A DNA stretch of 64,000 nt from Lentimicrobiaceae bacterium (GCA_023227965.1 JALOCA010000003.1:90490-154489); one strand, 5' to 3'; shown: positions 51,469-60,680, numbered from the stretch's first letter. Program-made: numbers and translations. The notes: generated by a model not told the origin, from the sequence alone.

Positions 51469-52369
51469 TCGTTATTCTCTTAACCATTTACGCGAATTAG
51501 AGTCGGAATCCGTTTTTGTAATACGGGAAGTAGCTGCCCAGTTTGAACGTCCGGCTTTGCTTTTTTCCGGAGGTAAAGATTCCATCGTTCTTACCCATCT
51601 TGCTTACAAGGCTTTCTATCCGGCAAAAATTCCTTTTTCCTTGCTGCACATTGATACCGGACATAATTTTGAAGAAACACTGACTTTCCGCGACGAACTG
51701 GCAAAAAAATTAGATGCAACCCTGCTCATTGGCTCGGTACAGGAATCTATTGACAACGGCAGATGTGTGGAGGAAACAGGCTACAATGCAAGCCGCAATG
51801 TTTTGCAAACGACCACTTTGCTTGATTCTATTGAAAAATATAAATTAGATGCCTGCATAGGCGGTGGCAGACGCGACGAGGAAAAAGCCCGCGCCAAAGA
51901 ACGTTTTTTTTCGCACCGCGACGAATTTGGACAATGGGACCCCAAAAACCAACGACCCGAACTCTGGAACATCTTCAATGGCAGAAAACGTTATGGCGAA
52001 CATTTCAGGGTATTTCCTATCAGCAACTGGACCGAAATGGACGTTTGGCAATACATTCTTTTAGAAAATATTGATTTGCCAAGTCTGTATTACACCCACC
52101 AGCGCGAAGTATTTTTCCGCGATGGCATCTGGCTGGCAAAGGCTCCTTTTATGAAGTTGAAACCAAATGAAAAATATGAAACCATGCAAGTTCGCTGTCG
52201 TACCATAGGCGATATAACCTGCACGGGACTTGTTCCTTCTACCGCCAATACCCTTGAAGAAATTATTGAGGAAATAGCCGCTACTCGCATTACCGAACGT
52301 GGAGGACGTTTCGACGATATGCGGTCAGATGCCGCTATGGAAGACCGAAAGAAGGAAGGATATTTTTAA
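51461..52369 (+). CDS. cysD: Sulfate adenylyltransferase subunit 2
   Basis: 302 residues from ATG 51461 (MSDRYSLNHLRELE); ATG 51455, two codons earlier, is the alternative. The PP-loop LLFSGGKDSIVL, HIDTGHNFEET, the segment ACIGGGRRDEEKARAKER and WDPKNQRPELWN, and the late FDDMRSD identify CysD, the ATP pyrophosphatase-fold subunit that adenylates sulfate. Works with the CysN GTPase encoded downstream. Confidence 0.96.
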   Translation: MSDRYSLNHLRELESESVFVIREVAAQFERPALLFSGGKDSIVLTHLAYKAFYPAKIPFSLLHIDTGHNFEETLTFRDELAKKLDATLLIGSVQESIDNGRCVEETGYNASRNVLQTTTLLDSIEKYKLDACIGGGRRDEEKARAKERFFSHRDEFGQWDPKNQRPELWNIFNGRKRYGEHFRVFPISNWTEMDVWQYILLENIDLPSLYYTHQREVFFRDGIWLAKAPFMKLKPNEKYETMQVRCRTIGDITCTGLVPSTANTLEEIIEEIAATRITERGGRFDDMRSDAAMEDRKKEGYF

Positions 52370-52461
52370 AGCTGTGAGCTTTGAGTTGTGAAAAATTTTT
52401 GATTCCCATAGCTCCAAACTCTTAGCTATTTTATTGTAACATGCAAAATTAAGCACAAAGA

Positions 52462-53736
52462 ATGACCAATTTTTCGAGTAAGGGATATTTAGATATGGAA
52501 CTGTTGCGGTTTACCACCGCTGGTAGTGTGGACGATGGCAAAAGTACGCTGATAGGCCGCCTGCTTTACGACAGCAAATCCATTTTTGAAGATCAGTTGG
52601 AAGCCGTCCGGAAAGCAAGCATCCAAAAAGGAAATCAATACATAAACCTTGCACTACTCACCGACGGCTTGCGGGCAGAACGTGAGCAGGGCATCACCAT
52701 TGATGTGGCTTACCGCTATTTTGCTACTCCGAAACGGAAATTTATCATTGCCGACACCCCCGGACATACGCAATACACCCGTAACATGGTTACCGGTGCT
52801 TCTACTGCCCATGCCGCCCTTATCCTTATTGATGCCCGAAATGGCGTTACCGAACAAACCTACCGCCATTCTTTCATAGCCTCCCTGCTGCAGATACCTC
52901 ACATTATTATTTGTATCAATAAAATGGACCTGGTAGATTACCGGCAAGATGTTTTTAAAAAAATAGAACAGCAATACCGGCAGTTTGCCCAAAAACTCAG
53001 TTTGAAAAACCGGATTTTTGTACCCATCAGTGCACTAAAAGGAGATAATGTGGTGGATGCCTCCTCCATGATGCCATGGTACAAAGGAAAAGCTTTACTG
53101 CAGGTTTTGGAAAGCATCCCGGTAGAAAATCACATGAACGAAACGGAAGCACGTTTCCCGGTACAATACATTGTCCGACCCATGTCTGATAAGTTCCACG
53201 ATTACCGTGGCTATGCCGGAAGAATAGCTGGAGGCATTTTCCACAAAGGCGACAAAGTTACCATACTGCCTTCCGGGTTAAACTCCGTTATAAAATCTAT
53301 TGATGTTTGCGGCAAGCAGCTACAGGAAGCCTTTTCGCCCATGTCGGTTGCCCTTACGTTGGAAGACGACATTGACATAAGCCGGGGAAATATGATTGTA
53401 AAACAAAACGAGCTTCCTCGTAGCGGGCAGTACCTGGAAGCGATGCTGTGTTGGATGAACCCAAAACCTATGCACCTGAACGGCAAATATGCCCTGAAAC
53501 ATACTACCGCCGAAGTGCGTTGCATCGTGAAAGATATCATTTATAAAGTAAACGTAAACACATTGGAAAAACAGGAAAGCGATGGTGCCCTGCAGATGAA
53601 CGACATTGCACGGGTAGCCTTACGCACCACCCATCCACTGTTTTACGATGCATATACCCGCAACCGGATTACCGGAAGCTTAATCATGATAGATGAAGCT
53701 ACCAATGAAACCGTAGGGGCAGGGATGATCATATAG
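52462..53736 (+). CDS. cysN: Sulfate adenylyltransferase subunit 1 (GTPase)
   Basis: 424 residues. EF-Tu-like G domain: G1 GSVDDGKST (21-29), the switch region LTDGLRAEREQGITIDVAYRYF, G3 DTPGHTQYTRNMVTGAS, G4 NKMD, and G5-like SALKG. Two beta-barrel domains follow. It couples GTP hydrolysis to sulfate activation by CysD. The CysC kinase domain is not fused to it, agreeing with the separate cysC gene. The 92-base gap after cysD contains no gene. Confidence 0.95.
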   Translation: MTNFSSKGYLDMELLRFTTAGSVDDGKSTLIGRLLYDSKSIFEDQLEAVRKASIQKGNQYINLALLTDGLRAEREQGITIDVAYRYFATPKRKFIIADTPGHTQYTRNMVTGASTAHAALILIDARNGVTEQTYRHSFIASLLQIPHIIICINKMDLVDYRQDVFKKIEQQYRQFAQKLSLKNRIFVPISALKGDNVVDASSMMPWYKGKALLQVLESIPVENHMNETEARFPVQYIVRPMSDKFHDYRGYAGRIAGGIFHKGDKVTILPSGLNSVIKSIDVCGKQLQEAFSPMSVALTLEDDIDISRGNMIVKQNELPRSGQYLEAMLCWMNPKPMHLNGKYALKHTTAEVRCIVKDIIYKVNVNTLEKQESDGALQMNDIARVALRTTHPLFYDAYTRNRITGSLIMIDEATNETVGAGMII

Positions 53737-53956
53737 CAACAATATTCAACAAACAATCTCCAATTTTCAAAAGCCAAACTGTCAAGTTATTTTAGGACTA
53801 GAAACACTCCCGATACATCTTTAGTAAAGCTTCTGTCTGCCATTAGGACGCTAAGATAAAGGAAAGAGAGTTACGGTTTAATTTCAAACCAGGAAGAAAG
53901 AAGAGATAAAAAAAGAGGAACATAATTATATGTCTCTTTTTTCGTATAAAATTCTG

Positions 53957-54985
53957 TTATATTGCTGCCTGGAACTGTCGCAGGAAGCGTAGATCATTTT
54001 CAAAATACAAACGGATATCTTTAATATTATAAAGCAGAAGCGTCATTCTTTCAATGCCTATGCCAAAGGCATATCCTGTATATTCCTTACTATCAATTCC
54101 GCAATTTTCCAGCACGTTGGGATCCACCATTCCGCAACCGAGAATTTCTACCCATCCGGTATATTTACAGATATTGCAGCCTTTGCCGCCACAGAAACAG
54201 GAAATATCCATTTCGGCAGAAGGTTCGGTAAACGGAAAATACGAAGGACGCAGGCGAATTTGGGTATCGGCGCTGAACATCTCTTTTGCAAAATACAACA
54301 GGGTTTGCTTCAGGTCGGCAAACGATACATTTTTATCAACATACAAACCCTCCACCTGATGAAACTGGCAGTGCGAACGGGCGGAGATAGCTTCGTTGCG
54401 ATATACCCTTCCGGGGAAAATAGCCCTGATGGGCGGTTTCTGACTTTCCATCACGCGGATTTGCACGTTGGAAGTATGGGTGCGCAAAAGAATATCGCCA
54501 TGTATATCATCTGTTTTCCGGATGAAAAATGTGTCTTGCATGTCGCGGGCGGGATGTTCGGGCGGGAAGTTGAGGGCAGAGAAATTATGCCAGTCGTCTT
54601 CAATATCCGGTCCTTCTTTTACTACGAACCCAATATGACTGAAAATATCAATCATTTTACTGCGTACCAACGAAATAGGATGCCTTGAGCCGGGTGCATA
54701 AAATTCGGCGGGAAGGGTGAGGTCAATGCCTGATTTTTCTGTGTTTTTTTCTTCAAATGTTTCTTTATAAGCATCTATTTTCTCCTGTGCCTTAATCTTA
54801 AGTTGGTTCAGCAGCATGCCTGTTTCCTTGCGCAATTCTGAAGACACGATCTTAAACTCATCGAATAAAGCAGAAAGCAAGCCTTTTTTTGCCAGGTACC
54901 TGATACGGAACTGCTCGAGTTGTTCGGCTGTTTGGGGTTTGAAATCCGCTATTTCTGCCAATAGGTTTTGAATTTTTTCTTTCAT
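53957..54985 (-). CDS. pheS: Phenylalanyl-tRNA synthetase alpha subunit
   Basis: 342 residues from ATG 54985 (MKEKIQNLLAEI); an ATG five codons upstream (55000) would overlap the cyclophilin gene. N-terminal coiled-coil for tRNA binding, class II motif 2 in IFPGRVYRNEAISARSHCQFHQVEGL, FTEPSAEMDISCFCGG and motif 3 GIGIERMTLLLY. The pair of cysteine clusters CFCGGKGCNIC is common in bacterial PheS. The beta-subunit gene pheT is not adjacent, so the two subunits are encoded apart. Confidence 0.95.
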   Translation of the reverse strand: MKEKIQNLLAEIADFKPQTAEQLEQFRIRYLAKKGLLSALFDEFKIVSSELRKETGMLLNQLKIKAQEKIDAYKETFEEKNTEKSGIDLTLPAEFYAPGSRHPISLVRSKMIDIFSHIGFVVKEGPDIEDDWHNFSALNFPPEHPARDMQDTFFIRKTDDIHGDILLRTHTSNVQIRVMESQKPPIRAIFPGRVYRNEAISARSHCQFHQVEGLYVDKNVSFADLKQTLLYFAKEMFSADTQIRLRPSYFPFTEPSAEMDISCFCGGKGCNICKYTGWVEILGCGMVDPNVLENCGIDSKEYTGYAFGIGIERMTLLLYNIKDIRLYFENDLRFLRQFQAAI

Positions 54986-54992
54986 CAGGTAA

Positions 54993-55712
54993 TTATTCAA
55001 GTATTGTTATCGCCATTTTCACCTCTTTCAGGGGCTTGTTATTTTTATCAACGGGTTGTTCGGCAATGATGTCCACCACTTCCATTCCCTGTACCACCTC
55101 ACCAAACACGGTATAGGCGTAATCAAGGTGGGGCGAACCACCTTGCGTTTTGTAAATATTTCTTTGTTTAGCAGTATATTTTTTCCCGTGCATTTGTTCG
55201 AACCGGTCGAGTTCAGCATCGGTAAATGTTCTTCCAAATAATTTAGTTGTATTAACATGCGGTTTAGCCTTGCTATTGGTTGTGTCCATTGTTACAGGAA
55301 ACCGTAAATTCCCCTGCACTATGTAAAACTGCGAACCCGAGGAACTTCGTTGAGGATTTACCTGGTCGGGGGTACGGGCGGCGCAAAGGGCTCCCCGCTT
55401 ATGAAAGAGGGTGTCAAAAAGTTCGGCAGGCACGGTATAACCTGGGTCTTCCTTGCCATTTCCGCCACGTCCGCCCTGTATCATAAATCCTTTTATCACC
55501 CGGTGAAAAATTGAACCGTTATACCAGCCCTGCTTTGCATTTTTTATAAAATTGTCGCGGTGCAAGGGAGTTGCATTGTACAATACGGCAACGATATCAC
55601 CATAGTCAGTGTGAATTTTTATTTTGGTAAGCTTCTCCTGTGGGTCTTGTGAAAAAGCAATAACAGGAAGTAATATTATTATACAAAAAAAAGCTAAAAC
55701 AATTTTTTTCAT
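54993..55712 (-). CDS. Secreted cyclophilin-type peptidyl-prolyl isomerase
   Basis: 239 residues. Cleavable signal peptide ending VIAFSQ (about residue 22). Cyclophilin core: TPLHRDNFIKNAKQGWYNGSIFHRVIKGFMIQGG with the catalytic Arg in FHRV, SSGSQFYIVQG, and the end YTVFGEVVQGMEVVDIIA. An insert of about 45 residues with FTDAELDRFEQMHG separates the core strands. Periplasmic proline isomerisation is likely. Paralogous to the next gene upstream and separated from it by 35 bases. Confidence 0.92.
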   Translation of the reverse strand: MKKIVLAFFCIIILLPVIAFSQDPQEKLTKIKIHTDYGDIVAVLYNATPLHRDNFIKNAKQGWYNGSIFHRVIKGFMIQGGRGGNGKEDPGYTVPAELFDTLFHKRGALCAARTPDQVNPQRSSSGSQFYIVQGNLRFPVTMDTTNSKAKPHVNTTKLFGRTFTDAELDRFEQMHGKKYTAKQRNIYKTQGGSPHLDYAYTVFGEVVQGMEVVDIIAEQPVDKNNKPLKEVKMAITILE

Positions 55713-55747
55713 TTGTCGGAATATGATTATGCTTTTGGATTAGAAAA

Positions 55748-56569
55748 TTAATTAAGAACTTTAACGGTCATTTTCACGTCTTTAGTGGGACGGTCGTTCA
55801 TTCCGGTTTGTACGGCAGCAATTTTATCAAGGACATCCAATCCATCAATTACTTCACCGAATATGGTATAATTTCCGTCGAGAAAAGGGGTTCCGCCCTG
55901 GGTAGTATAATAAAAACGTTGTTTTTCGGTAAACTTCAGAGGTGGGGTTTTGGCATATTCAGCTTCAACTTTGGGAGTGAAATCGGTCAGTAATTTTTTA
56001 AAGGCTATGGTGTCCTTTTCTTGTTGCAATTCAATGAATGTTGCCTTAATGGAAACATTTTCGGGCAGTTGTAACAATTTTTCGAAAATATTTTGTTTTC
56101 TGCGCATGTTCAGTTCCTGTTCCATCTGTTCCAGTTCTTCTGGTGTAAACACTTTTCCCTGCACAATATAAAATTGCGAACCGGAAGATTTTTTCCCTGG
56201 ATTTACATTGTCGCCTTCGCGGGCAGCAGCAATTACGCCTTTTTTATGGATAAGAGTATCAATGATTTCGGCAGGAAGGTCGTAGCCGGGTCCTCCGTTG
56301 CCCAACATGGCTTCGGGCTTTGCATTTTTTGAATCCGGATCACCGCCCTGTATCATAAATTTCTTGATAACACGATGAAATAAAGTACCATCGTAAAATT
56401 TTTCTTTGGTAAGTTTAATAAAATTATCGCGATGCTTGGGGGTTTCGTCGTATAGCCGTACTATGATGTCGCCATATTCAGTGCTTATCATCACGGTGTT
56501 TTTGGGATATTTTTTGGCACAGGAAGCCAATACCAAAACGATTGCAATTAAGAGAAACGATTTTTTCAT
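55748..56569 (-). CDS. Lipoprotein cyclophilin-type peptidyl-prolyl isomerase
   Basis: 273 residues. Lipobox LASC with Cys17, so membrane-anchored, unlike its soluble paralogue. Core motifs TPKHRDNFIKLTKEKFYDGTLFHRVIKKFMIQGGDPDS, SSGSQFYIVQG and YTIFGEVIDGLDVLDKIAAV. A larger helical insert (about residues 140-210) sits at the same place as in the paralogue. The pair looks like an old tandem duplication whose products were sent to different envelope locations. Confidence 0.92.
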   Translation of the reverse strand: MKKSFLLIAIVLVLASCAKKYPKNTVMISTEYGDIIVRLYDETPKHRDNFIKLTKEKFYDGTLFHRVIKKFMIQGGDPDSKNAKPEAMLGNGGPGYDLPAEIIDTLIHKKGVIAAAREGDNVNPGKKSSGSQFYIVQGKVFTPEELEQMEQELNMRRKQNIFEKLLQLPENVSIKATFIELQQEKDTIAFKKLLTDFTPKVEAEYAKTPPLKFTEKQRFYYTTQGGTPFLDGNYTIFGEVIDGLDVLDKIAAVQTGMNDRPTKDVKMTVKVLN

Positions 56570-56683
56570 TTGTAAATAATTTAATTAACAGGGCTTGCAA
56601 AAGTACCAAAATTTATAAAAAGAGAAAAGTGGATAATTTTCGTAATATTTACCCAGGAATGATTAAATTTACATCAAAAAAAC

Positions 56684-57049
56684 ATGGCTGAAATTCACAC
56701 AACCGGAAAAGAAGGAGAAAACCTTGCGGTGGAATTCTTGAAAGCAAAGGGGTATAAAATTCTTGCCACCAACTGGCATTTCGGGAAGATGGAAATTGAC
56801 ATTGTAGCGCAGGATAATGATTTTATTGTTTTTGTAGAAGTAAAAACACGACATTCCACGCTATACGGGGAGCCTGAAAATGCTGTAAACAGAGATAAAC
56901 AACGCTTCCTGGTACGGGCAGCCCAGGCTTTTATCGAGATAAAAAAAATAGAATGGGAAGCACGTTTCGACATCGTTTCGGTAATTTTTTCCTCCACCGG
57001 GCACAATATCAATCATATTCCCAACGCTTTTTATCCTACCTTACAGTAA
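56684..57049 (+). CDS. yraN: YraN/UPF0102 family endonuclease-fold protein
   Basis: 121 residues. Conserved pattern GKEGENLAVEFLKAKGYKILATNWHFGKMEIDIVAQDND then FVEVKTRH: the E-x-D-x(n)-E-V-K series of a PD-(D/E)XK nuclease fold, as in YraN. Biological role unsettled. Divergent from the cyclophilin genes. Confidence 0.9.
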   Translation: MAEIHTTGKEGENLAVEFLKAKGYKILATNWHFGKMEIDIVAQDNDFIVFVEVKTRHSTLYGEPENAVNRDKQRFLVRAAQAFIEIKKIEWEARFDIVSVIFSSTGHNINHIPNAFYPTLQ

Positions 57050-57488
57050 AACTTCACTTTTTTGCGCCCCGTTTTTTGCGAATCATACTTCTTTCCGGGT
57101 TAGACATTGTTGATACTGTTTTTGTTGTGGTTGCAAGTTTGTTAGCACCAGAATTTGCTTTATTTTTTCATTGTTAAACCAATAGCAAAATTTAGAGCAT
57201 CTTGTTCAGGAACAATTAAAATCACTGCAAGCTGAAATCCGGGTTTTACAAAAACGAAATGCATTCTTCGAATTGGGAAAAACAACACCTTAAAGAGGGA
57301 AAATCCCTGCTTATAAAATAACCTCTTGCTACCGCCTGACATATCCAGCCATTCTGCTAACCTCTGTTTCCCAAAATCTATTACATTTGCAATCCTGTTT
57401 TTTGCCCTTCTGTTTTTAGATAACATTACTGAAAACAAGGCAATAAACCACTAATTCCAATTTTTTAACCCCCAATTCCTTTTGCAAA
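57050..57488. other. Intergenic region between yraN and leuS
   Basis: 439 bases. A plus-strand stretch around 57198-57296 reads like a short amphipathic coiled-coil fragment (LVQEQLKSLQAEIRVLQKRN) but has a stop immediately before and after it and no start, so it may be decayed coding sequence. A TACATTTG -7 motif lies at 57382-57389. Confidence 0.4.
57382..57389 (+). promoter_or_regulatory. Candidate -7 promoter element for leuS
   Basis: TACATTTG (TAnnTTTG), about 100 bases before the leuS GTG. Confidence 0.4.
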
Positions 57489-60400
57489 GTGGATTATAAT
57501 TTTAACGAAGTAGAAAAAAAATGGCAGGAATACTGGCTCGCCAGCAAAACCTTTAATGCCAAAACCGATTCTGATAAACCCAAATTTTATGTACTCGATA
57601 TGTTTCCTTATCCTTCGGGAGCAGGGCTGCACGTCGGGCATCCGCTCGGATACATTGCTTCCGATATTTATGCACGTTACAAACGCTTGAAAGGCTTTAA
57701 TGTGCTGCATCCCATGGGCTACGATGCCTATGGATTGCCGGCAGAACAATATGCCATCCAAACAGGCCAGCATCCGGCTATCACCACCGAAGTTAATCTT
57801 GCCCGCTACCGCGAACAGATGGATAAAATCGGGTTCTCCTTCGATTGGGATCGCGAAGTACGTACCTGCGACCCGGATTATTACAAATGGACACAATGGA
57901 CTTTTATTCAGCTTTTCCATTCGTGGTTTGATAAAGATTTGCAGAAAGCACAGCCCATCAGCCGGTTGGTAGAGGTTTTTGAAAAAGAAGGCAACGCCGG
58001 CGTACATGCTGCCTGTAGTGAAACGCCACAGTTTACTCCGGAAGAATGGAAAGCAAAAACCGAAAAGCAACAGCAGGAACTGCTTATGAACTACCGCCTT
58101 GCTTATTTAGCCGATACCATGGTAAACTGGTGCCCCGAACTGGGAACTGTGCTTGCCAACGACGAAGTTAGCGAAGGTTTTTCTGTACGTGGCGGCCATC
58201 CGGTGATCCGGAAAACCATGAAACAATGGTCGCTTCGCATTACTGCCTATGCCGAACGTTTGCTTAATGGTTTAAACGATATTGACTGGTCCGATTCCAT
58301 CAAAGAAATACAAAAAAACTGGATTGGTCGTTCCGAAGGTGGAAGCATTAATTTTCACCTCCCCCTGACCCCCTCCAAGGGAGGGGGAAGTCCCCGGTAT
58401 TACACGACAGATCCTTTAACATGGTCAACTTCTGTTGTAAATGCTCAGGAAATGAGAAAAAATCCAACGGAAGCAGAAGCCATCCTCTGGAATTATTTAA
58501 AAGCAAAACAAACAGGTTATAAAATACGCCGCCAACATCCAATCGTAAATTACATTGCAGATTTCGTTTGCATCGAAAAGAAATTAATAATTGAAGTTGA
58601 TGGTGGAATTCATGAGCAAACAAAAGAAGAAGACGAAGAAAGAACCAAAGTTTTAAACGAATATGGCTTTTCTGTCATTCGTTTTAAAAACGAAGAAGTA
58701 ATCGGAAACATAGAAGATGTCGTTCAAAAAATTAAGTACGAACTTTCTAAGAAGAAAGTCCTCCCCTTTGGGGAGGATTCAGGAGGGGTGATTGAAATAT
58801 TTACTACTCGTCCTGACACCATTTTTGGTGCTACCTTTATGGTTTTAGCTCCGGAACACGAACTGGTGGATAAAATTACTACACCCGAATGCCGCGAAAA
58901 GGTGGATGCGTATGTAAACTTGGCAAAAAACCGCTCCGAACGCGAACGCATGTCGGAAGTGAAAAAGGTAAGTGGTGAATTTACCGGCGCTTATGCCATT
59001 AATCCTTTTACCGGAAAATCTATTCCCATCTGGATTGCCGACTATGTGCTGATGGGTTACGGAACCGGCGCCATCATGGCTGTGCCGGCTCACGACAGCC
59101 GCGACTTTGCTTTTGCACGCCATTTCAATTTGCCCATCATCCAGGTTATCAGCAAGCCGGGCGAAGAGCCTACCAACCCTGCCACCTGGGACGAATCGTA
59201 TGATTCCAAAGAAGGTATCTGCATCAACTCCGGTTTCATCACCGGGATGAAGGTGAAAGATGCCATCCATGCCATTCTCCGCAAAGCGGAAGAAAAGGAA
59301 ATTGGTACCGGACAGGTAAACTACCGGCTCCGCGATGCTATTTTCAGCCGACAGCGTTACTGGGGTGAGCCATTTCCCATATATTACAGGTATGGAATGC
59401 CTTACACTCTTCCGGAAAGTGAACTTCCGCTTCGCCTTCCCGAAGTGGATGCCTATCTGCCTACCGAAAGCGGCGAACCTCCGCTTGCCCGCGCCAAAAA
59501 CTGGACATACAATGGTTATCCTTTAGAAACCAACACTATGCCTGGTTTTGCCGGAAGTAGTGGCTACTACCTCCGCTACATGGATCCCCGCAACAACGAA
59601 GAATATTTTTCCAAAGAAGCCGTAAATTACTGGCAAAATGTAGATTTATACATTGGAGGTGCCGAGCATGCTACCGGGCACCTTATTTACGCCCGTTTCT
59701 GGAATAAATTTCTGAAAGACCTCGGACTTTCTGTTGCTGAAGAACCGTTTAAAAAATTAGTCAACCAGGGAATGATCCAGGGACGTTCCAGTTTTGTTTA
59801 TCGTGTAAACGGAACCAACCAGTTCGTTTCCTTCAATCTTAAAAAAGATTACGAAGTACAGCCTTTACATGTGGATATCAACATCGTAGATAATGACGTC
59901 CTCGATATTGAAGCTTTTAAAAAATGGCAGCCACAGTTTGCCGATGCCGAATTTATTCTCGAAAATGGAAAATACATCTGTGGCTGGGAAGTGGAAAAGA
60001 TGTCGAAATCGAAACACAACGTTCAGAATCCGGATGATTTAATCGAGAAATACGGTGCGGATACGCTCCGGATGTACGAAATGTTTCTCGGTCCGGTGGA
60101 GCAATCAAAACCATGGGATACCAAGGGAATTGAAGGCGTTTTCCGCTTCATCCGCAAGTTCTGGAGACTTTTTCATGATGCAGACAACAACTTCTGCGTA
60201 AGCAATGAACAGCCTACCACCGCCGAATTGAAGGTGCTTCACAAAACCATTCAGAAAATCCAGGACGACATCGAACGGCTTTCATTCAATACCGGTGTGA
60301 GTACCTTCATGATCTGTGTAAACGAACTTTCCGACCTGAAATGTAACAAACGTGCCATCCTTCAGGATCTGGTAGTGCTGATTTCACCTTATGCACCGCA

Positions 60401-60680
60401 TATCGCCGAGGAACTCTGGCAGTTGCTTGGCAACCAGCCCAGCGTGGTTTATGCCCGCTTCCCGGAATTTAACCCCGCGCTGATCGTGGAAAACAGTTTT
60501 AACTATCCGGTTTCTTTCAATGGGAAAATGCGTTTTTCGCTCAGTCTTCCGGCAGACATGCCTGTGCAGGAAGTGGAAAAAGCTGCTCTTTCGGCTCCCG
60601 AAGCCGCCCGATGGCTGGAAGGCAAAACACCCAAAAAGGTGATTGTGGTTCCTAAAAAAATTATAAACATTGTGATTTAA
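57489..60680 (+). CDS. leuS: Leucyl-tRNA synthetase interrupted in frame by a DUF559 nuclease-like domain
   Basis: 1063 residues from a GTG start. The class I core is intact: HVGH (HIGH motif) at residues 48-51 and KMSKS at 837-841. The editing (CP1) domain has FTTRPDTIFGATFMVLAPEH (438 on) and MAVPAHDSRDFAFA with the conserved Asp. Between GRSEGGSINFH (ending at residue 290) and VIEIFTTRPDT (from 434) lie about 143 extra residues absent from ordinary LeuRS. They match a DUF559 domain: RKNPTEAEAILWNYLKAK, KIRRQHPIVNYIADF, KLIIEVDGGIHEQ, YGFSVIRFKNEEV. Removing them gives about 920 residues, the normal size in this phylum. The rest of the gene shows no decay, so the enzyme is presumably functional with a domain hung on the editing-domain entrance. 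Confidence 0.93.
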   Translation: MDYNFNEVEKKWQEYWLASKTFNAKTDSDKPKFYVLDMFPYPSGAGLHVGHPLGYIASDIYARYKRLKGFNVLHPMGYDAYGLPAEQYAIQTGQHPAITTEVNLARYREQMDKIGFSFDWDREVRTCDPDYYKWTQWTFIQLFHSWFDKDLQKAQPISRLVEVFEKEGNAGVHAACSETPQFTPEEWKAKTEKQQQELLMNYRLAYLADTMVNWCPELGTVLANDEVSEGFSVRGGHPVIRKTMKQWSLRITAYAERLLNGLNDIDWSDSIKEIQKNWIGRSEGGSINFHLPLTPSKGGGSPRYYTTDPLTWSTSVVNAQEMRKNPTEAEAILWNYLKAKQTGYKIRRQHPIVNYIADFVCIEKKLIIEVDGGIHEQTKEEDEERTKVLNEYGFSVIRFKNEEVIGNIEDVVQKIKYELSKKKVLPFGEDSGGVIEIFTTRPDTIFGATFMVLAPEHELVDKITTPECREKVDAYVNLAKNRSERERMSEVKKVSGEFTGAYAINPFTGKSIPIWIADYVLMGYGTGAIMAVPAHDSRDFAFARHFNLPIIQVISKPGEEPTNPATWDESYDSKEGICINSGFITGMKVKDAIHAILRKAEEKEIGTGQVNYRLRDAIFSRQRYWGEPFPIYYRYGMPYTLPESELPLRLPEVDAYLPTESGEPPLARAKNWTYNGYPLETNTMPGFAGSSGYYLRYMDPRNNEEYFSKEAVNYWQNVDLYIGGAEHATGHLIYARFWNKFLKDLGLSVAEEPFKKLVNQGMIQGRSSFVYRVNGTNQFVSFNLKKDYEVQPLHVDINIVDNDVLDIEAFKKWQPQFADAEFILENGKYICGWEVEKMSKSKHNVQNPDDLIEKYGADTLRMYEMFLGPVEQSKPWDTKGIEGVFRFIRKFWRLFHDADNNFCVSNEQPTTAELKVLHKTIQKIQDDIERLSFNTGVSTFMICVNELSDLKCNKRAILQDLVVLISPYAPHIAEELWQLLGNQPSVVYARFPEFNPALIVENSFNYPVSFNGKMRFSLSLPADMPVQEVEKAALSAPEAARWLEGKTPKKVIVVPKKIINIVI
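58356..58790 (+). mobile_element. Small DUF559-encoding element with hairpin ends inserted in leuS
   Basis: A 435-base segment (145 codons). Left end: hairpin CCCCCTCC-AAG-GGAGGGGG at 58369-58387. Right end: hairpin TCCTCCCC-TTT-GGGGAGGA at 58759-58777. The outermost bases form imperfect terminal inverted repeats: left end CACCTCCCCCTGACCCCC, complement of right end CACCCCTCCTGAATCCTCC. The interior is open in the leuS frame throughout and encodes a DUF559 domain (about residues 315-425 of the fusion) with possible catalytic acids in IADF and IIEVDG. GC-rich palindrome-bounded DUF559 genes are, as I recall, a recurrent repeat type in Bacteroidota. Confidence 0.85.

Noticed and set aside
57160..57438. 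92-codon minus-strand gene between yraN and leuS
   Set aside because: No promoter motif, no recognisable domain and unusual composition for its neighbours; it is more likely chance in a degenerate gap.
58356..58790. Intein in LeuRS
   Set aside because: No intein splice-junction residues (Cys/Ser start, His-Asn end); the content is a DUF559 domain with hairpin DNA ends.
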